A DNA stretch of 64,000 nt from Solirubrobacter ginsenosidimutans. GTDB taxonomy: Bacteria > Actinomycetota > Thermoleophilia > Solirubrobacterales > Solirubrobacteraceae. This document shows, piece after piece, positions 1-8,912 of the stretch. The translations under genes and the position numbers were made by a program. Position 1 is the first letter of the stretch. Every line of letters begins with the position of its first letter. The stretch covers positions 4,191 to 68,190 of the forward strand of contig NZ_JAPDOD010000047.1 of the NCBI RefSeq assembly GCF_027587205.1, given 5' to 3'. Below the pieces are notes generated by a model. That model was not told where the DNA came from, made no database searches, and was given only the letters and a program-made list of their open reading frames with translations.

Positions 1-903
1 GTGGCTGTCGTCGAGCCACTCGATCTGGTCGTCGACCGAACGTGTCTCAGACAGCGCGGTCTCCTTCCCTGTCGCCAGATCCAGCACGTGGAAGCGCCAG
101 ACCGTCGGGTCGTGGGACATCGCCTTCTTGTAGCCGATCCGGGTGCCGTCCGGCGACAGCGCCGGGCACTCGACGTTGGCGTGGATCGTCTCAGCCCGAC
201 GGGCCTTGATCGAGCCCTTGATCAGCCAGGTCTTGCCGCTCGTCTCAAGCGTCGCGTAGAAGGTGTCGCCGTCGGCGGCGAAGGTCAATCCCCAGTAGTT
301 GCGGTCGACGGCGTCGACCAGCTTGCCGCCGTCGTAGACCTTGAAGTCCTTCTCGAGGTTGCCGACGACCTTGCCCGTCTGCATGTCGAGGATCGTCGCC
401 GCCGTGGAGAACTGGCCGGGCGTGGTGTAGGCGTGACCGACGATGAAGGCCGTGACGCCGCCCCAGCGGCCGTCGGGTGAGACGCGGGCGCGGCTCGGGA
501 TACCGGGCAGCGTGAGCTGGCGGACGGTCTGCATCCGGGCGTCGAGGAAGTCGACGCCCATCTGCGTGCCGAGGACTTCGAGGCAGAGCCCCTTCCCCGC
601 GCGGAAGCCGACGCGCTCGCAGGCGGGACCCACGAGCGCGGGCGCCCCCGGCTTGCCGTCGACGAGCGGCGCGACGGCGACGCGCCCGTAGGTCGACTGA
701 TGCGCCTGATCGACCGTGCGCAAGACCGCGAACGGCTGCTTCGAAACGAGGATCTGATTGGCCTTCGGGCGCTCGGCGGCCACCGCCTTGGACGCTGCCT
801 TGCGATCGTGTTTGGCCCCGAGCACGGCGATCGCGCCGGTGGCCGTGGCCCCGGCGACGCAGATGGCCGCGAGCAGCGCGAACGCCAGTGTGCGCCTAGG
901 CAT
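1..903 (-). CDS. Membrane-anchored beta-propeller (TolB/PD40-like) protein, 3' end outside the window
   Basis: The frame opens with ATG at 903, overlaps the stop of the upstream MFS gene (896-898) by 8 bp, and stays open to the window edge (301 codons, no stop). Residues 5 to 27 form one hydrophobic stretch, suggesting a signal peptide or signal anchor. SPDG-type turns near residues 142 and 246, with alternating beta-like segments, resemble the PD40/WD40 blades of TolB-like propellers. The overlap implies translational coupling to the transporter. The function is not known; an extracytoplasmic binding or sensing role is an inference. Confidence 0.6.
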   Translation of the reverse strand, partial: MPRRTLAFALLAAICVAGATATGAIAVLGAKHDRKAASKAVAAERPKANQILVSKQPFAVLRTVDQAHQSTYGRVAVAPLVDGKPGAPALVGPACERVGFRAGKGLCLEVLGTQMGVDFLDARMQTVRQLTLPGIPSRARVSPDGRWGGVTAFIVGHAYTTPGQFSTAATILDMQTGKVVGNLEKDFKVYDGGKLVDAVDRNYWGLTFAADGDTFYATLETSGKTWLIKGSIKARRAETIHANVECPALSPDGTRIGYKKAMSHDPTVWRFHVLDLATGKETALSETRSVDDQIEWLDDSH

Positions 904-2149
904 GCGCGATCCGGAGTCCGCGGACGGCGAGCGCCATCGCGACCACGAGGCCGGCGGCGAACAGCGCGATCGCCGCCTGGACGCCGACGACGGTCCACAG
1001 CACGCCGAACAGCACCGAGGCCAGCAGGCGGGCGATGCTCGTCGCGGTGCCGAGCAGCGCGAGACCGCTGCCGCGCAGTTCCTCGGGCACGTAGCGGCTG
1101 CCCATCGCCATCAGCACGCCATCGGTGGCGGCGTAGTACGTGCCAAGCAACCCCAGCACCAGCAAGAGCGAGACGAAGCCCGCCGAGGGAGTCATCAGGA
1201 GGACGTAGACCGCGAGCAACAGCACGTAGCCGCCGATGAACACCTTTCCGCGGCCGATCTTGTCGGCCAAACGCCCGAGCGGGGCGGCGAGCACCATGTA
1301 CAGCACCGCGGTGCCCGTCGCAAGGAGCGGGAACAGGCTGTCGCTGAAGTCGATCCGATCGCGCAGCATCAGGTAGATGAACCCGTCGCTCGCCGTCGCC
1401 AACCCGAGCGCCGAGCCCGCGATGGTGAGCGCCCGGAACTCGGTGCCCTTGAGGAGCTTCGCGGCCGCCTTGAGGTCGGGCTTCTCCGCGTCGGCGGGCT
1501 TCTCCTCGCGCTCCTGCGGCTCGCGGACGAGCAACGTGATCACCCCGAGGCCGAGGATCGCGACGAAGAACGAGATCAGGAAGAGCGTCCGGTAGGCCTC
1601 AGGGGCGGCGGCCAGCAGCCCGAAGGCCACGAGCGGGCCGATCATGGCGCCGGCGGTGTCCATCGCCCGGTGCACGCCGAATGCGAGGCCCATGTCCTTC
1701 TCGGGCGCGGTCAGCGAGATCATCGCGTCGCGCGGGGCGGTGCGCATGCCCTTGCCGGTGCGGTCCAGCAGGATGATCGCGCTCAGGCCCGCCCAGGCGC
1801 CGCCGACCACCGCGAGACCGAGCTTGCAGACCGCGGAGAGGCCGTAGCCGAGCGAGGCCAGCAGCTTGTGCCGCTTGAAACGGTCGCCGAGGAAGCCGGC
1901 GGCAAGGCGGACGAGCGCGGAGGCGCCCTGGTAGATCCCGTCGACGAGGCCGTACTGCAGCGGCGAGAAGCCGAGCGTGGCGACCAGGTAGAGCGGCAGG
2001 ATCGCCGACACCATCTCCGAGGAGATGTCCGTCAGCAGCGAGCAGGTGCCGAGGAGCAGGACCGTCCCGCCGACGCGCTCCCGCAGACGTCCGGAGCGCA
2101 GCGCACCACGGGCACGCCTGAGAGTTGAGGTGCTTTGAACGGCGTACAC
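896..2149 (-). CDS. MFS transporter
   Basis: A 417-residue, strongly hydrophobic protein with about 12 predicted membrane segments. It has the MFS loop 2-3 pattern (GFLGDRFKRHK, near residues 85-95) and the N-terminal motif SLLTDISSEM seen in a subgroup of MFS permeases. The substrate cannot be read from sequence. The start is a GTG; the first 25 residues are basic and poorly conserved in character, so a later start is possible. It lies 58 bp downstream of glmM and overlaps the propeller gene by 8 bp, so the three are probably co-transcribed. Confidence 0.85.
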   Translation of the reverse strand: MYAVQSTSTLRRARGALRSGRLRERVGGTVLLLGTCSLLTDISSEMVSAILPLYLVATLGFSPLQYGLVDGIYQGASALVRLAAGFLGDRFKRHKLLASLGYGLSAVCKLGLAVVGGAWAGLSAIILLDRTGKGMRTAPRDAMISLTAPEKDMGLAFGVHRAMDTAGAMIGPLVAFGLLAAAPEAYRTLFLISFFVAILGLGVITLLVREPQEREEKPADAEKPDLKAAAKLLKGTEFRALTIAGSALGLATASDGFIYLMLRDRIDFSDSLFPLLATGTAVLYMVLAAPLGRLADKIGRGKVFIGGYVLLLAVYVLLMTPSAGFVSLLLVLGLLGTYYAATDGVLMAMGSRYVPEELRGSGLALLGTATSIARLLASVLFGVLWTVVGVQAAIALFAAGLVVAMALAVRGLRIAHA

Positions 2150-2207
2150 GGGCTACCTCAGTCAACGCGCCGGAAACGCGCTGACTTCCGCCGTTTAGCG
2201 TCCTCTT

Positions 2208-3551
2208 CTAGTTCGAGGCAGCGTTGAGCACCGCGACGAGGCGCTCGCTGGCGGCCGCGGCCCGCTCGGCCGTCGGCGCCTCGACCATCACACGCACGAG
2301 GGGCTCGGTCCCGGAAGGCCGCAGAAGCACTCGCCCCTGCCCTTCCAGGGCCGCCGACTCACGCTCGACGGCCTCGAGGACCTCGTCGGCTTCGGCAACG
2401 CCCTTGTCGCTGACTCGGACATTGATGAGCGTCTGTGGAAGCTTCTCCATAGCGTGCCGGTCGGCGAGATCAGAGCCGTTGAGGGCCTCCAGGGTCAGCA
2501 GCGCGGACGCGATGCCATCGCCGGAGGGGACGAAGTTGCGGTCGATGATGTGGCCGGATTGCTCGCCGCCGAGTGCCCACTCGCGCTCGCGCAGCGCCTC
2601 GAGGACATAGCGGTCGCCGACGCCGGTGATGGCGACCTCAACTCCGTGCTCGGCCATCGCCGTGTGGAAGCCGAAGTTGGTCATCACCGTCACGGCGACG
2701 CCATTGCCGGGCAGCCGGCCGGCCTCGCGGAGGTGAATCGCGGCCAGTGCGATCAGCTCGTCGCCGTCGACGATCGTGCCGTTGCGGTCCACGGCGAGCA
2801 TCCGGTCGCCGTCGCCGTCGAAGGCGAAGCCCGCGATGTCGTCGCCCGTCTGCATCCCCGCGCGCAGGCGATCCAGGTGGGTCGAGCCGCAGTTGTGGTT
2901 GATGTTGCGGCCGTCGGGCTCGTGGGCGAGGACGCCGATGTCGGCGCCGAGACGGCGGAAGATCTCCGGGGCGGCGCGGAACGTCGCGCCGTTGGCGCAG
3001 TCGAGCAGGATCTTCTGGCCGCTCAGGTCGAGGTCCTTGAAGCGCTCGTGCAGGGCGCGCAGGTAGTCCTCCAGCGCGCCGTGGAAGGCGCGCACGCGGC
3101 CCGGATGCTCGGGCACGGGGTGCGGCTGGTCGAGCGCGGCCTCGATCTCGGCCTCGGTCGCGTCGGAGAGCTTGTACCCGTCCCCGCCGAAGAACTTGAT
3201 GCCGTTGTCGCGGTACGGGTTGTGCGAGGCGCTGAGCACGACGCCCAGATCGAACCCGTGGCGGGCGATCAGCAGCGGGGCGCCCGGTGTGGGCAGGATG
3301 CCGCCGAGAAGCGCTTCGCCCCCGGCCGCGGCAACGCCCGCGGCCACGGCGGCCTCGAGCATCTCGCCCGACTCGCGCGTGTCGCGGATGATCAGGACCC
3401 GCGCGGGGCGCCCGTCTTCGCGCTTGGCGCGCGCGGTTGCCGCGCGCGCCAGGGACAGGGCGAGTTCCGCGGTGAGGAACTCGCCCGCGACACCGCGTAC
3501 TCCGTCGGTGCCGAACAGCCTGCGCGCGGCGCTGGTGGGCGCCGCGGGCAT
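2208..3551 (-). CDS. glmM: Phosphoglucosamine mutase
   Basis: Interconverts glucosamine-6-phosphate and glucosamine-1-phosphate on the way to UDP-GlcNAc for peptidoglycan. The 447 residues match the usual length. Visible motifs: FGTDGVRG near the N-terminus, the phosphoserine loop SASHNP (Ser about 109), the metal loop DGDGDR, the sugar loop GGEQSGH, and the phosphate-binding RPSGTEP near the C-terminus. The ATG shares its A with the TAA stop of rpsI (TAATG), a classic coupling arrangement. rplM-rpsI-glmM is a known Gram-positive gene order. Confidence 0.97.
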   Translation of the reverse strand: MPAAPTSAARRLFGTDGVRGVAGEFLTAELALSLARAATARAKREDGRPARVLIIRDTRESGEMLEAAVAAGVAAAGGEALLGGILPTPGAPLLIARHGFDLGVVLSASHNPYRDNGIKFFGGDGYKLSDATEAEIEAALDQPHPVPEHPGRVRAFHGALEDYLRALHERFKDLDLSGQKILLDCANGATFRAAPEIFRRLGADIGVLAHEPDGRNINHNCGSTHLDRLRAGMQTGDDIAGFAFDGDGDRMLAVDRNGTIVDGDELIALAAIHLREAGRLPGNGVAVTVMTNFGFHTAMAEHGVEVAITGVGDRYVLEALREREWALGGEQSGHIIDRNFVPSGDGIASALLTLEALNGSDLADRHAMEKLPQTLINVRVSDKGVAEADEVLEAVERESAALEGQGRVLLRPSGTEPLVRVMVEAPTAERAAAASERLVAVLNAASN

Positions 3552-4315
3552 TAGCGCTTCGAGAACTGCGGCTTCTTACGAGCCTTCTTGAGGCCGGCCT
3601 TCTTGCGCTCCTTCACGCGTGCGTCACGCGTGAGGAAACCGCGCCGCTTGAGCTCGGTGCGCAGGTTGGGGTCGGCCTCCAAGAGTGCCTTGGAGACGCC
3701 GTGGCGCAGCGCGCCGGCCTGAGCCGAGACGCCGCCGCCGTGCATCGACGCGACGACGTCCATCCGGTCCTCGTAGCCGACCGTCTCGAGCGGCTGGCGG
3801 ATCGTGCGCTGCAGCGTGGCGCGCGGGAAGAACTCGTCGAGCGTCTTGCCGTTGATGACGTAGGCGCCGGTGCCGGGCAGCAGCGTGACGCGCGCGACGG
3901 CGGTCTTGCGCTTGCCGGTCGCGCGGTAGCGCGCGCCCGCGGCGAGATCGATCGAAGCGTCGGCGATCGTCTGCGGAAGCTCGTCCTCACCGTCTTCGTC
4001 GGTGGACTCGATCTCCTCGTCGGGCTCGTCCTCGCTGTAGCGCGGACGGCCGCCGAGGACGTCGTCACCGTCACGGACGATGTCGACCTCGAGGTCCATG
4101 CCCGGGATCGCCGGCTTCACGCGCGGCGTCTCGTCTTCCTCGACGTACTCGAGGTCCTCGTCGGTGACGACCTCGTCGCCCTCGACCACGACCTCTTCGG
4201 CCGTCGGCTCCTCAGGCGTGGCAGCGGCCTCGGGCGCCTCGGGGGCGTCAGCGGCGGGAGTCTCCGTCGCCGGAGTCTCCTCGGGCTCGTTGACCTGATC
4301 CTCGTTATCGGCCAT
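3551..4315 (-). CDS. rpsI: Small ribosomal subunit protein uS9 with a long acidic N-terminal extension
   Basis: Residues from about 129 to 254 are a normal S9 core: GKRKTAVARV, the GGGVSAQAGALRHG loop, and the basic tail ending in SKR that reaches the ribosomal P site. The core alone equals an ordinary bacterial S9. Residues 1 to 128 are low-complexity and very rich in Glu, Asp, Pro, Ala and Thr, with no recognisable fold. The ATG start is well placed 16 bp after rplM, and the same frame is open throughout, so the extension is genuinely in frame. Modest extensions of S9 are known in Actinobacteria; this one is much longer than the core needs. Confidence 0.95.
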   Translation of the reverse strand: MADNEDQVNEPEETPATETPAADAPEAPEAAATPEEPTAEEVVVEGDEVVTDEDLEYVEEDETPRVKPAIPGMDLEVDIVRDGDDVLGGRPRYSEDEPDEEIESTDEDGEDELPQTIADASIDLAAGARYRATGKRKTAVARVTLLPGTGAYVINGKTLDEFFPRATLQRTIRQPLETVGYEDRMDVVASMHGGGVSAQAGALRHGVSKALLEADPNLRTELKRRGFLTRDARVKERKKAGLKKARKKPQFSKR

Positions 4316-4331
4316 GGAAAGTCTGGTTCTC

Positions 4332-4772
4332 CTACTTCTTCTCGATCAGCGCCATCGGCTGCGGCTTCTGAGCCGTATGCGGATGGTCGGCGCCCGCGTA
4401 GACCTTGAGCTTGGTGAGCTGCTTGCGGCCAAGGCGGGTGCGGGGAAGCATCCCCTTGACCGCGAGGCGAATGACCTCTTCGGGCCGGCGCTCGAGCATG
4501 TCATTGAGCGAGCGGGACTTCAGGCCGCCCGGATAGCCCGAGTGGCGGTAGTACATCTTGCTGCCGCGCTTGTTCCCGGTGACCGAGATCTTCTCCGCGT
4601 TGACGACGACGACGAAGTCGCCCGTGTCGATGTGCGGGGTGTAAGTGGGCTTGCGCTTGCCGCGCAGTGCATCGGCGATCTGCGTCGCGAGACGGCCGAG
4701 GGTTTGGCCCTCAGCGTCGACGACGAGCCAGTTGCGCTCGCGATCCGTGGGTTTGGCGACGTAGGTCTTCAT
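4332..4772 (-). CDS. rplM: Large ribosomal subunit protein uL13
   Basis: A 146-residue protein starting MKTYVAKP, with the L13 signatures [25 protein letters not shown] and the [10 protein letters not shown] motif, ending [11 protein letters not shown]. The ATG at 4772 is preferred over an in-frame TTG two codons upstream. First gene of the rplM-rpsI-glmM operon. A TATCAT hexamer about 55 nt upstream on the minus strand (near 4830-4835) may be the minus-10 box, but no good minus-35 partner is visible. Confidence 0.97.
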   Translation of the reverse strand: MKTYVAKPTDRERNWLVVDAEGQTLGRLATQIADALRGKRKPTYTPHIDTGDFVVVVNAEKISVTGNKRGSKMYYRHSGYPGGLKSRSLNDMLERRPEEVIRLAVKGMLPRTRLGRKQLTKLKVYAGADHPHTAQKPQPMALIEKK

Positions 4773-4874
4773 TCTCAATCTGGCCGTGGGCGTAGATTCA
4801 TCACGCGAAAGCCGCGCGGCGGCGTTGCATGATAGCGAGCCTGTGCCCTCCGGCCGAACCGTCGGTTAAACACG

Positions 4875-4899
4875 TCGGGGCGGCCTCCAGCCGCCCCGA
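4875..4899 (-). terminator. Hairpin terminator of the LamG gene
   Basis: A perfect 10-bp stem (TCGGGGCGGC paired with GCCGCCCCGA) around a 5-nt loop, starting 19 bp past the stop of the LamG gene. It lacks a long U-tract, as is common in high-GC actinobacteria. It also separates this gene from the ribosomal operon. Confidence 0.6.
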
Positions 4900-4917
4900 A
4901 GATACTGACTGGTTGAG

Positions 4918-5691
4918 CTAGCGAGCGAGGGTCACGATCGACTTCAACGCGTTCCAGATCGTGTCGACCGGCAGCGCCTGCGACCAGACCTGGACGCCGT
5001 CGATATCACCGGTGAGCGTCAGCGCGTCCGGGCATGAGCCCGGGTAGCTGCCGATCTGGCCGCCGCCGGAGGGCAGCGTGTAGTCGATGGTCGTCGGGGC
5101 AGCGGTCCCGGTGCCGACCTGGACGCCGTCGACGTACAACCGGACGGCGCTGCCGTCGAACGTTCCGGCGACGTGGTGCCACTTGCCGTCCCAGACGCTC
5201 GTGGGTGCCTCCGGGCTGACGAAGACCTGGGTCGGGCCGCCCGCGACGTAGAACGCCAGGCCGCCGCCCTGGCCGGTGTAAACGCCGTACGAGCTGGCGA
5301 GACACTGCACCGAGCCCTTGGACATCACGTACTTGAACTGTCCGGGCGACGCGTCGCCGCGCACCCATGCGGCCACGGTGATCCGGGCCGGCTCGAGCGC
5401 GGAGTTCCCCGGGATGGTCACGAAGTCATCCCCACCGAAACGCAGGGCGGAGCCGAGGAAGACGCCCTTGATCCAGCTGGGATCGTTGGCATCGGCAGCC
5501 GGCGTGCTGCCGAGCATGCCGTTGTTGCCTCTGCCGGACCAGTCGCGGACGACCTGTCCGGACCCTTCGTTCATGGGCCACCAGCCCACGAGCGGAAATG
5601 AATCGGCTTGCGCGGCCGCCGGTGCGGCGAGCGCGATAGTGGCAGCGGAGAGAGCGGCTGCGAAAAGACCACGAGACATGCTCGCGAGCAT
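4918..5691 (-). CDS. Secreted LamG / concanavalin A-like fold protein
   Basis: 257 residues with a signal peptide (hydrophobic residues about 8-25, then APAAAQA as the likely cleavage region). The mature part is one LamG_3-type jelly roll: WWPMNEGSGQVVRDWSGRGNNG, then AWVRG, KWHHVAGTFDGSAVRLYVDG and GDIDGVQVWSQAL. Such domains usually bind glycans or act as adhesive modules, and no catalytic residues are evident. ATG at 5691 is used; ATG at 5679 would give an equally good signal peptide. A single-gene transcript is likely, with its own promoter and terminator. Confidence 0.85.
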   Translation of the reverse strand: MLASMSRGLFAAALSAATIALAAPAAAQADSFPLVGWWPMNEGSGQVVRDWSGRGNNGMLGSTPAADANDPSWIKGVFLGSALRFGGDDFVTIPGNSALEPARITVAAWVRGDASPGQFKYVMSKGSVQCLASSYGVYTGQGGGLAFYVAGGPTQVFVSPEAPTSVWDGKWHHVAGTFDGSAVRLYVDGVQVGTGTAAPTTIDYTLPSGGGQIGSYPGSCPDALTLTGDIDGVQVWSQALPVDTIWNALKSIVTLAR

Positions 5692-5705
5692 CCCGCGCGC
5701 GCCAC

Positions 5706-5711
5706 GTTATA
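5706..5711 (-). promoter_or_regulatory. Candidate minus-10 box of the LamG gene
   Basis: TATAAC on the minus strand lies 14 nt before the ATG at 5691, which would give a very short leader. No convincing minus-35 box is present at 16-18 bp, so this is a partial match only. Confidence 0.35.
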
Positions 5712-5764
5712 GCACTGGGCGAAGGGTTAGGCCGTCAGCGGATGTGGACGTTCGGGGGGGACAA

Positions 5765-5794
5765 CCGGCGCGAGCGGCGAGCCGCCCGCGCCGG
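5765..5794 (-). terminator. Hairpin terminator of the lysyl-oxidase-like gene
   Basis: A stem of 8 bp plus 5 bp separated by one mismatch, closed by a 2-nt loop, begins 11 bp after the stop of the gene at 5805-8693. It is the most stable hairpin in the 113-bp gap, and no U-tract follows. Confidence 0.55.
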
Positions 5795-5804
5795 CGTGTG
5801 ACGG

Positions 5805-8693
5805 CTAGCGGTTCCGTCGCACGGTCTGCGGGTGCCGGCTGCGGATCGCCGCCGTGCCGGCCTTGCGGACCGCCGAGTTCCGGGTTGCCGTCGCGATCAC
5901 GTCCGCCGCCGGAGGCAACAGGCCGGCGCTGCCGAGGGTGCACAGGCCCCCGACCAGGCTCGCGTGGCCGGTGCGATTCGCGCGGGTCGCGCTCGTGAAC
6001 GAGACCGCGACGCGTGAGCTCGACGCGAACGCCAGGCTATTCCCGCCGGCCGCCGGGGCCGCCACGAGCTCGACCGCCGCGTAGTTCCAGCGATCGTTGG
6101 TCGGGGCGTTGTCGTGGATCGTGACGAGCCCCATCGCGGTGTTCGGCGCGGCCGTGGACTGCACCCAGAACGTGTCCCCGGCTCCGGTGTCGATCCACTG
6201 GCGCTGGACGACCTGTCCCGTCGCCGGAGTGCGCGCGACCGCGCGGTCCCAGTCGTTGCCGACGGCGAACACCCACGAGCCCGCGCGCACGCCGGGCAGG
6301 TAGATGTCGGGAGCGCCGGAGCCCGCGCCCGCCGCGCCGGCGACGCCGGTGCCGAGCGCACCGTTGAACGCGACGACGTGCAAGAGGCCGTCGAAGCCGG
6401 TCCGCAGCGGCGCCGCCGTGATCACGGCGTTGGTCAGCACCGTGTTGGCCGTCGCCGACCACACCTCGGCGACGCCCGCCTGGGTATCGCTGCGCTTGAC
6501 CAGCGTCCAGGTGAGCCCGCCTCCCGTCACCGTCGAGCGCTGAGCCGCCGACGCGTTGGGGCCGTCCATCGCGACGAATGCGACGATCTGCTCGCCGGGC
6601 GCAGAGGTCGTGAGCCCCGGCGAGGCAAGCGCGCCCTTGGCCTGACGGCTGACGGACGTATCGATCGTGATGGCCCCCGGGCCGGGAGCGCTGTTGTCGA
6701 CCGTCACCACCTGCCCGGCGGAGGCCGCGACGTTGCCGGCGGCGTCGTAGGCCTCGGCCGTCAGCGTGTGCTGGCCCTGGCTCGCGGTGCGCGTGTCCCA
6801 CGCCATCGCGAACGGCGGTGCGGTGACCGGGGAGCCCAAGGTCTGCCCGTCGAGCTTGAACTGCACCTTGGCGACGCCGACGTCGTCGGACGCCACCGCG
6901 CCGATCTGCGTGATGCCGCTCAGCGTCGCGTTCGCGACGGGCTCGCTGATCCGGACCTGCGGCGGAGTCGTGTCGGCGGGCGGCGGCTCGAACGGCGCAC
7001 CGGAGAGGATCTCGACCGACGCCAGGTTGAACTGGTCGGTGGTCGGCTTGCTGTCGCTGATCGCGACCGCGGTCCCCGCTGCGGGGGTCACGGCCACCTG
7101 GTTCTGCATCCAGAACGTGTCGCCGACCCCGGTGTCGACCCACTGGTGCACGAGCGATTGGCCCGCCACGACGGTGCGGGGCGTCGCAGAGTCCCAGTCG
7201 TTGCCGACGCCCCAGACCCACGACCCGGGCCGGGTGGTGGTCAGCGACACGGCCGGGGCGCCCGAGGTGGCACTGACCCCGTTGGATGCGCCGATGCCGC
7301 CCGCGTTGGCGAAGGCGACGAGGTGGATCGACTGGTGGTACCCCGCCTTGGCCTGCGTCGAGGTCACCTGCAGGCCGGTGAGCGGGCCGGGCGCGACCGC
7401 CTTCCAGATCTCGGACGTGCCGGCGCGCCCGTTCGCGCGCCGCACGAGCGTCCACTGCAGCCCACCTCCGGTGACCGTCACCGTCTGCTGGCTTGCGCCG
7501 TTCGGCCCGTCGGAGGCGACGAACGCCACGAGCATGTCGCCCGACTTCAGCGTGGAGAACGGCGCGGTCGTGACCGTGCCGCCCGCGTCCTGGCTGGTCG
7601 AACCGTCGATCGTCAGCGCTCCGGTCACCGGCGGCGGGGCGATGTTGGCGACCGTGATCAGCGTGACCTCGGAGGTATTCGTCCGGCCGCGGGCATCGAC
7701 CGTTCGCGCCGCCAGCCAGTGGTCGCCGTCGACCACGCGGGTCGAGTCCCACGCGAGGCCGTACGGCGCCGCCGTGTCCGTCGAGGAACCGATGACGTTG
7801 CCGTCGAGCAGGAATTGGACGGTCTGCCCGCCGGCCGCGTCGGCCGACAGCGGCACCGTCCCGCTGACGCGTGCGCCGTTGAGCGGGAGCTTGACGGCGA
7901 TCGAGGGCGGTGTGGTGTCCGGGTGGCGAACCTCGCCCGCCGTCACCTTGCCGTTGGCAATCGTCACCAGCACGTCCTGCTCGTTGTTGGACTCGTCGGC
8001 CTCCTGGAAGTCGTTGCTCGGGTCGGTGATCGCCCGGAACCAGTACGTGCCGTCGGGAACGCCGTCGAAGGGGATGGCCTGCCCGGGGTCGCGGTAGTCG
8101 TATTCATCGGCCGCGCCGACCGACATCCCGCGCATGCTGAGCGGGTCGGCGCAGCTGCCGATGCCACCCGGGAACTGCCCCGCGTGCGCGACGGACGAGT
8201 CGTAGATGTAGGAGTCCGCGATGCAGAAGCCGTTCTTCGGCGACATCGTCACGGGCGCGCCCGGGCCACCGTCGGCGGCGACGGCATACAGACCGAACGA
8301 CGCCAGCGGGAAGTGGAAGTGCCCGTGCGCCGCGTGGAACACGAACGCGTCCGGCACCTTGCGCTGGGACACCATCGACCAGACGCCGGCCGCGTTGTGG
8401 GTGAAGAGCTGCTGCTGGCCTTGGTAGTTGCCCGAGGCCTCGCTGTACTGGGGCTGCACCGCGAGCGGCCCCGGCCCGGCGTTGTAGACGAGGTGCGTGT
8501 AGCGGAATTCGCGGCCGGATGCCCCGTTGACGATCGAGAACGAGTTCGTCGGGATCACGGTCTGGAGGTCCGGATAGTGCGTGCTTCCAGCCGGCGCTGC
8601 GAGCGCCGGCGTCGTCGCGAGAGCGACGGCGGTGGTGGTTGATGCGATCAACACTGCGGCGCGACGAGCGAGCGACATGCGTGAGGAACGCAT
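5805..8693 (-). CDS. Secreted lysyl-oxidase-like protein with Ig-like and repeated C-terminal modules
   Basis: About 962 residues with a signal peptide ending near ATTPALAAPAG. The first ~220 mature residues resemble the bacterial lysyl oxidase domain (Pfam lysyl oxidase): YPDLQTVIP, a copper-binding-type HAAHGHFHF cluster, NGFCIADSY, and a closing DESNNE segment. Then follow two copies of a two-part unit: a bacterial Ig-like domain (with VQFLLDG or VQFKLDG, then WDSTR or WDTRT) followed by a ~200-residue module (starting TIDxSxS, containing VAFVAxDGPN and GDTFWxQ, ending SVEIL or AVELV). Lysyl oxidases oxidise lysine side chains on proteins; activity here is an inference. ATG 8693 has GAGGAAG upstream at a long spacing. 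Earlier in-frame starts exist. Confidence 0.8.
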   Translation of the reverse strand: MRSSRMSLARRAAVLIASTTTAVALATTPALAAPAGSTHYPDLQTVIPTNSFSIVNGASGREFRYTHLVYNAGPGPLAVQPQYSEASGNYQGQQQLFTHNAAGVWSMVSQRKVPDAFVFHAAHGHFHFPLASFGLYAVAADGGPGAPVTMSPKNGFCIADSYIYDSSVAHAGQFPGGIGSCADPLSMRGMSVGAADEYDYRDPGQAIPFDGVPDGTYWFRAITDPSNDFQEADESNNEQDVLVTIANGKVTAGEVRHPDTTPPSIAVKLPLNGARVSGTVPLSADAAGGQTVQFLLDGNVIGSSTDTAAPYGLAWDSTRVVDGDHWLAARTVDARGRTNTSEVTLITVANIAPPPVTGALTIDGSTSQDAGGTVTTAPFSTLKSGDMLVAFVASDGPNGASQQTVTVTGGGLQWTLVRRANGRAGTSEIWKAVAPGPLTGLQVTSTQAKAGYHQSIHLVAFANAGGIGASNGVSATSGAPAVSLTTTRPGSWVWGVGNDWDSATPRTVVAGQSLVHQWVDTGVGDTFWMQNQVAVTPAAGTAVAISDSKPTTDQFNLASVEILSGAPFEPPPADTTPPQVRISEPVANATLSGITQIGAVASDDVGVAKVQFKLDGQTLGSPVTAPPFAMAWDTRTASQGQHTLTAEAYDAAGNVAASAGQVVTVDNSAPGPGAITIDTSVSRQAKGALASPGLTTSAPGEQIVAFVAMDGPNASAAQRSTVTGGGLTWTLVKRSDTQAGVAEVWSATANTVLTNAVITAAPLRTGFDGLLHVVAFNGALGTGVAGAAGAGSGAPDIYLPGVRAGSWVFAVGNDWDRAVARTPATGQVVQRQWIDTGAGDTFWVQSTAAPNTAMGLVTIHDNAPTNDRWNYAAVELVAAPAAGGNSLAFASSSRVAVSFTSATRANRTGHASLVGGLCTLGSAGLLPPAADVIATATRNSAVRKAGTAAIRSRHPQTVRRNR

Positions 8694-8809
8694 CGTGCGA
8701 TTCGTAACTTCCTCGCACCTCCCCACCCGGATTTAGGTGCGCTTGAGACTTTGTCAGCGCGGGAACCGGAATGTCCGTTTCTGGCTCTCTGGCGGGCGAT
8801 ATGGGCGGC

Positions 8810-8839
8810 GCGACAGTCCGTCGACGCCCCGGATATAGT
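8810..8839 (+). promoter_or_regulatory. Candidate promoter of the M23 peptidase gene
   Basis: GCGACA (8810-8815), an 18-bp spacer and TATAGT (8834-8839) read towards the peptidase gene in the 219-bp divergent gap. A short CCCGCC/GGCGGG hairpin follows in the leader. The minus-10 match is good; the minus-35 match is fair. Confidence 0.4.
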
Positions 8840-8912
8840 TGCGCCGCTCTTATGTGTCGCCCGCCCGGTCAGGCGGGTGGAGGGTCGCTCGGTCAGCGGT
8901 ACGAGGAGGGTC

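Noticed and set aside
6114..8642. An 842-codon plus-strand frame antisense to the lysyl-oxidase-like gene.
   Set aside because: No domain or signal; the composition is typical of GC-rich antisense frames and the minus-strand gene explains the sequence.
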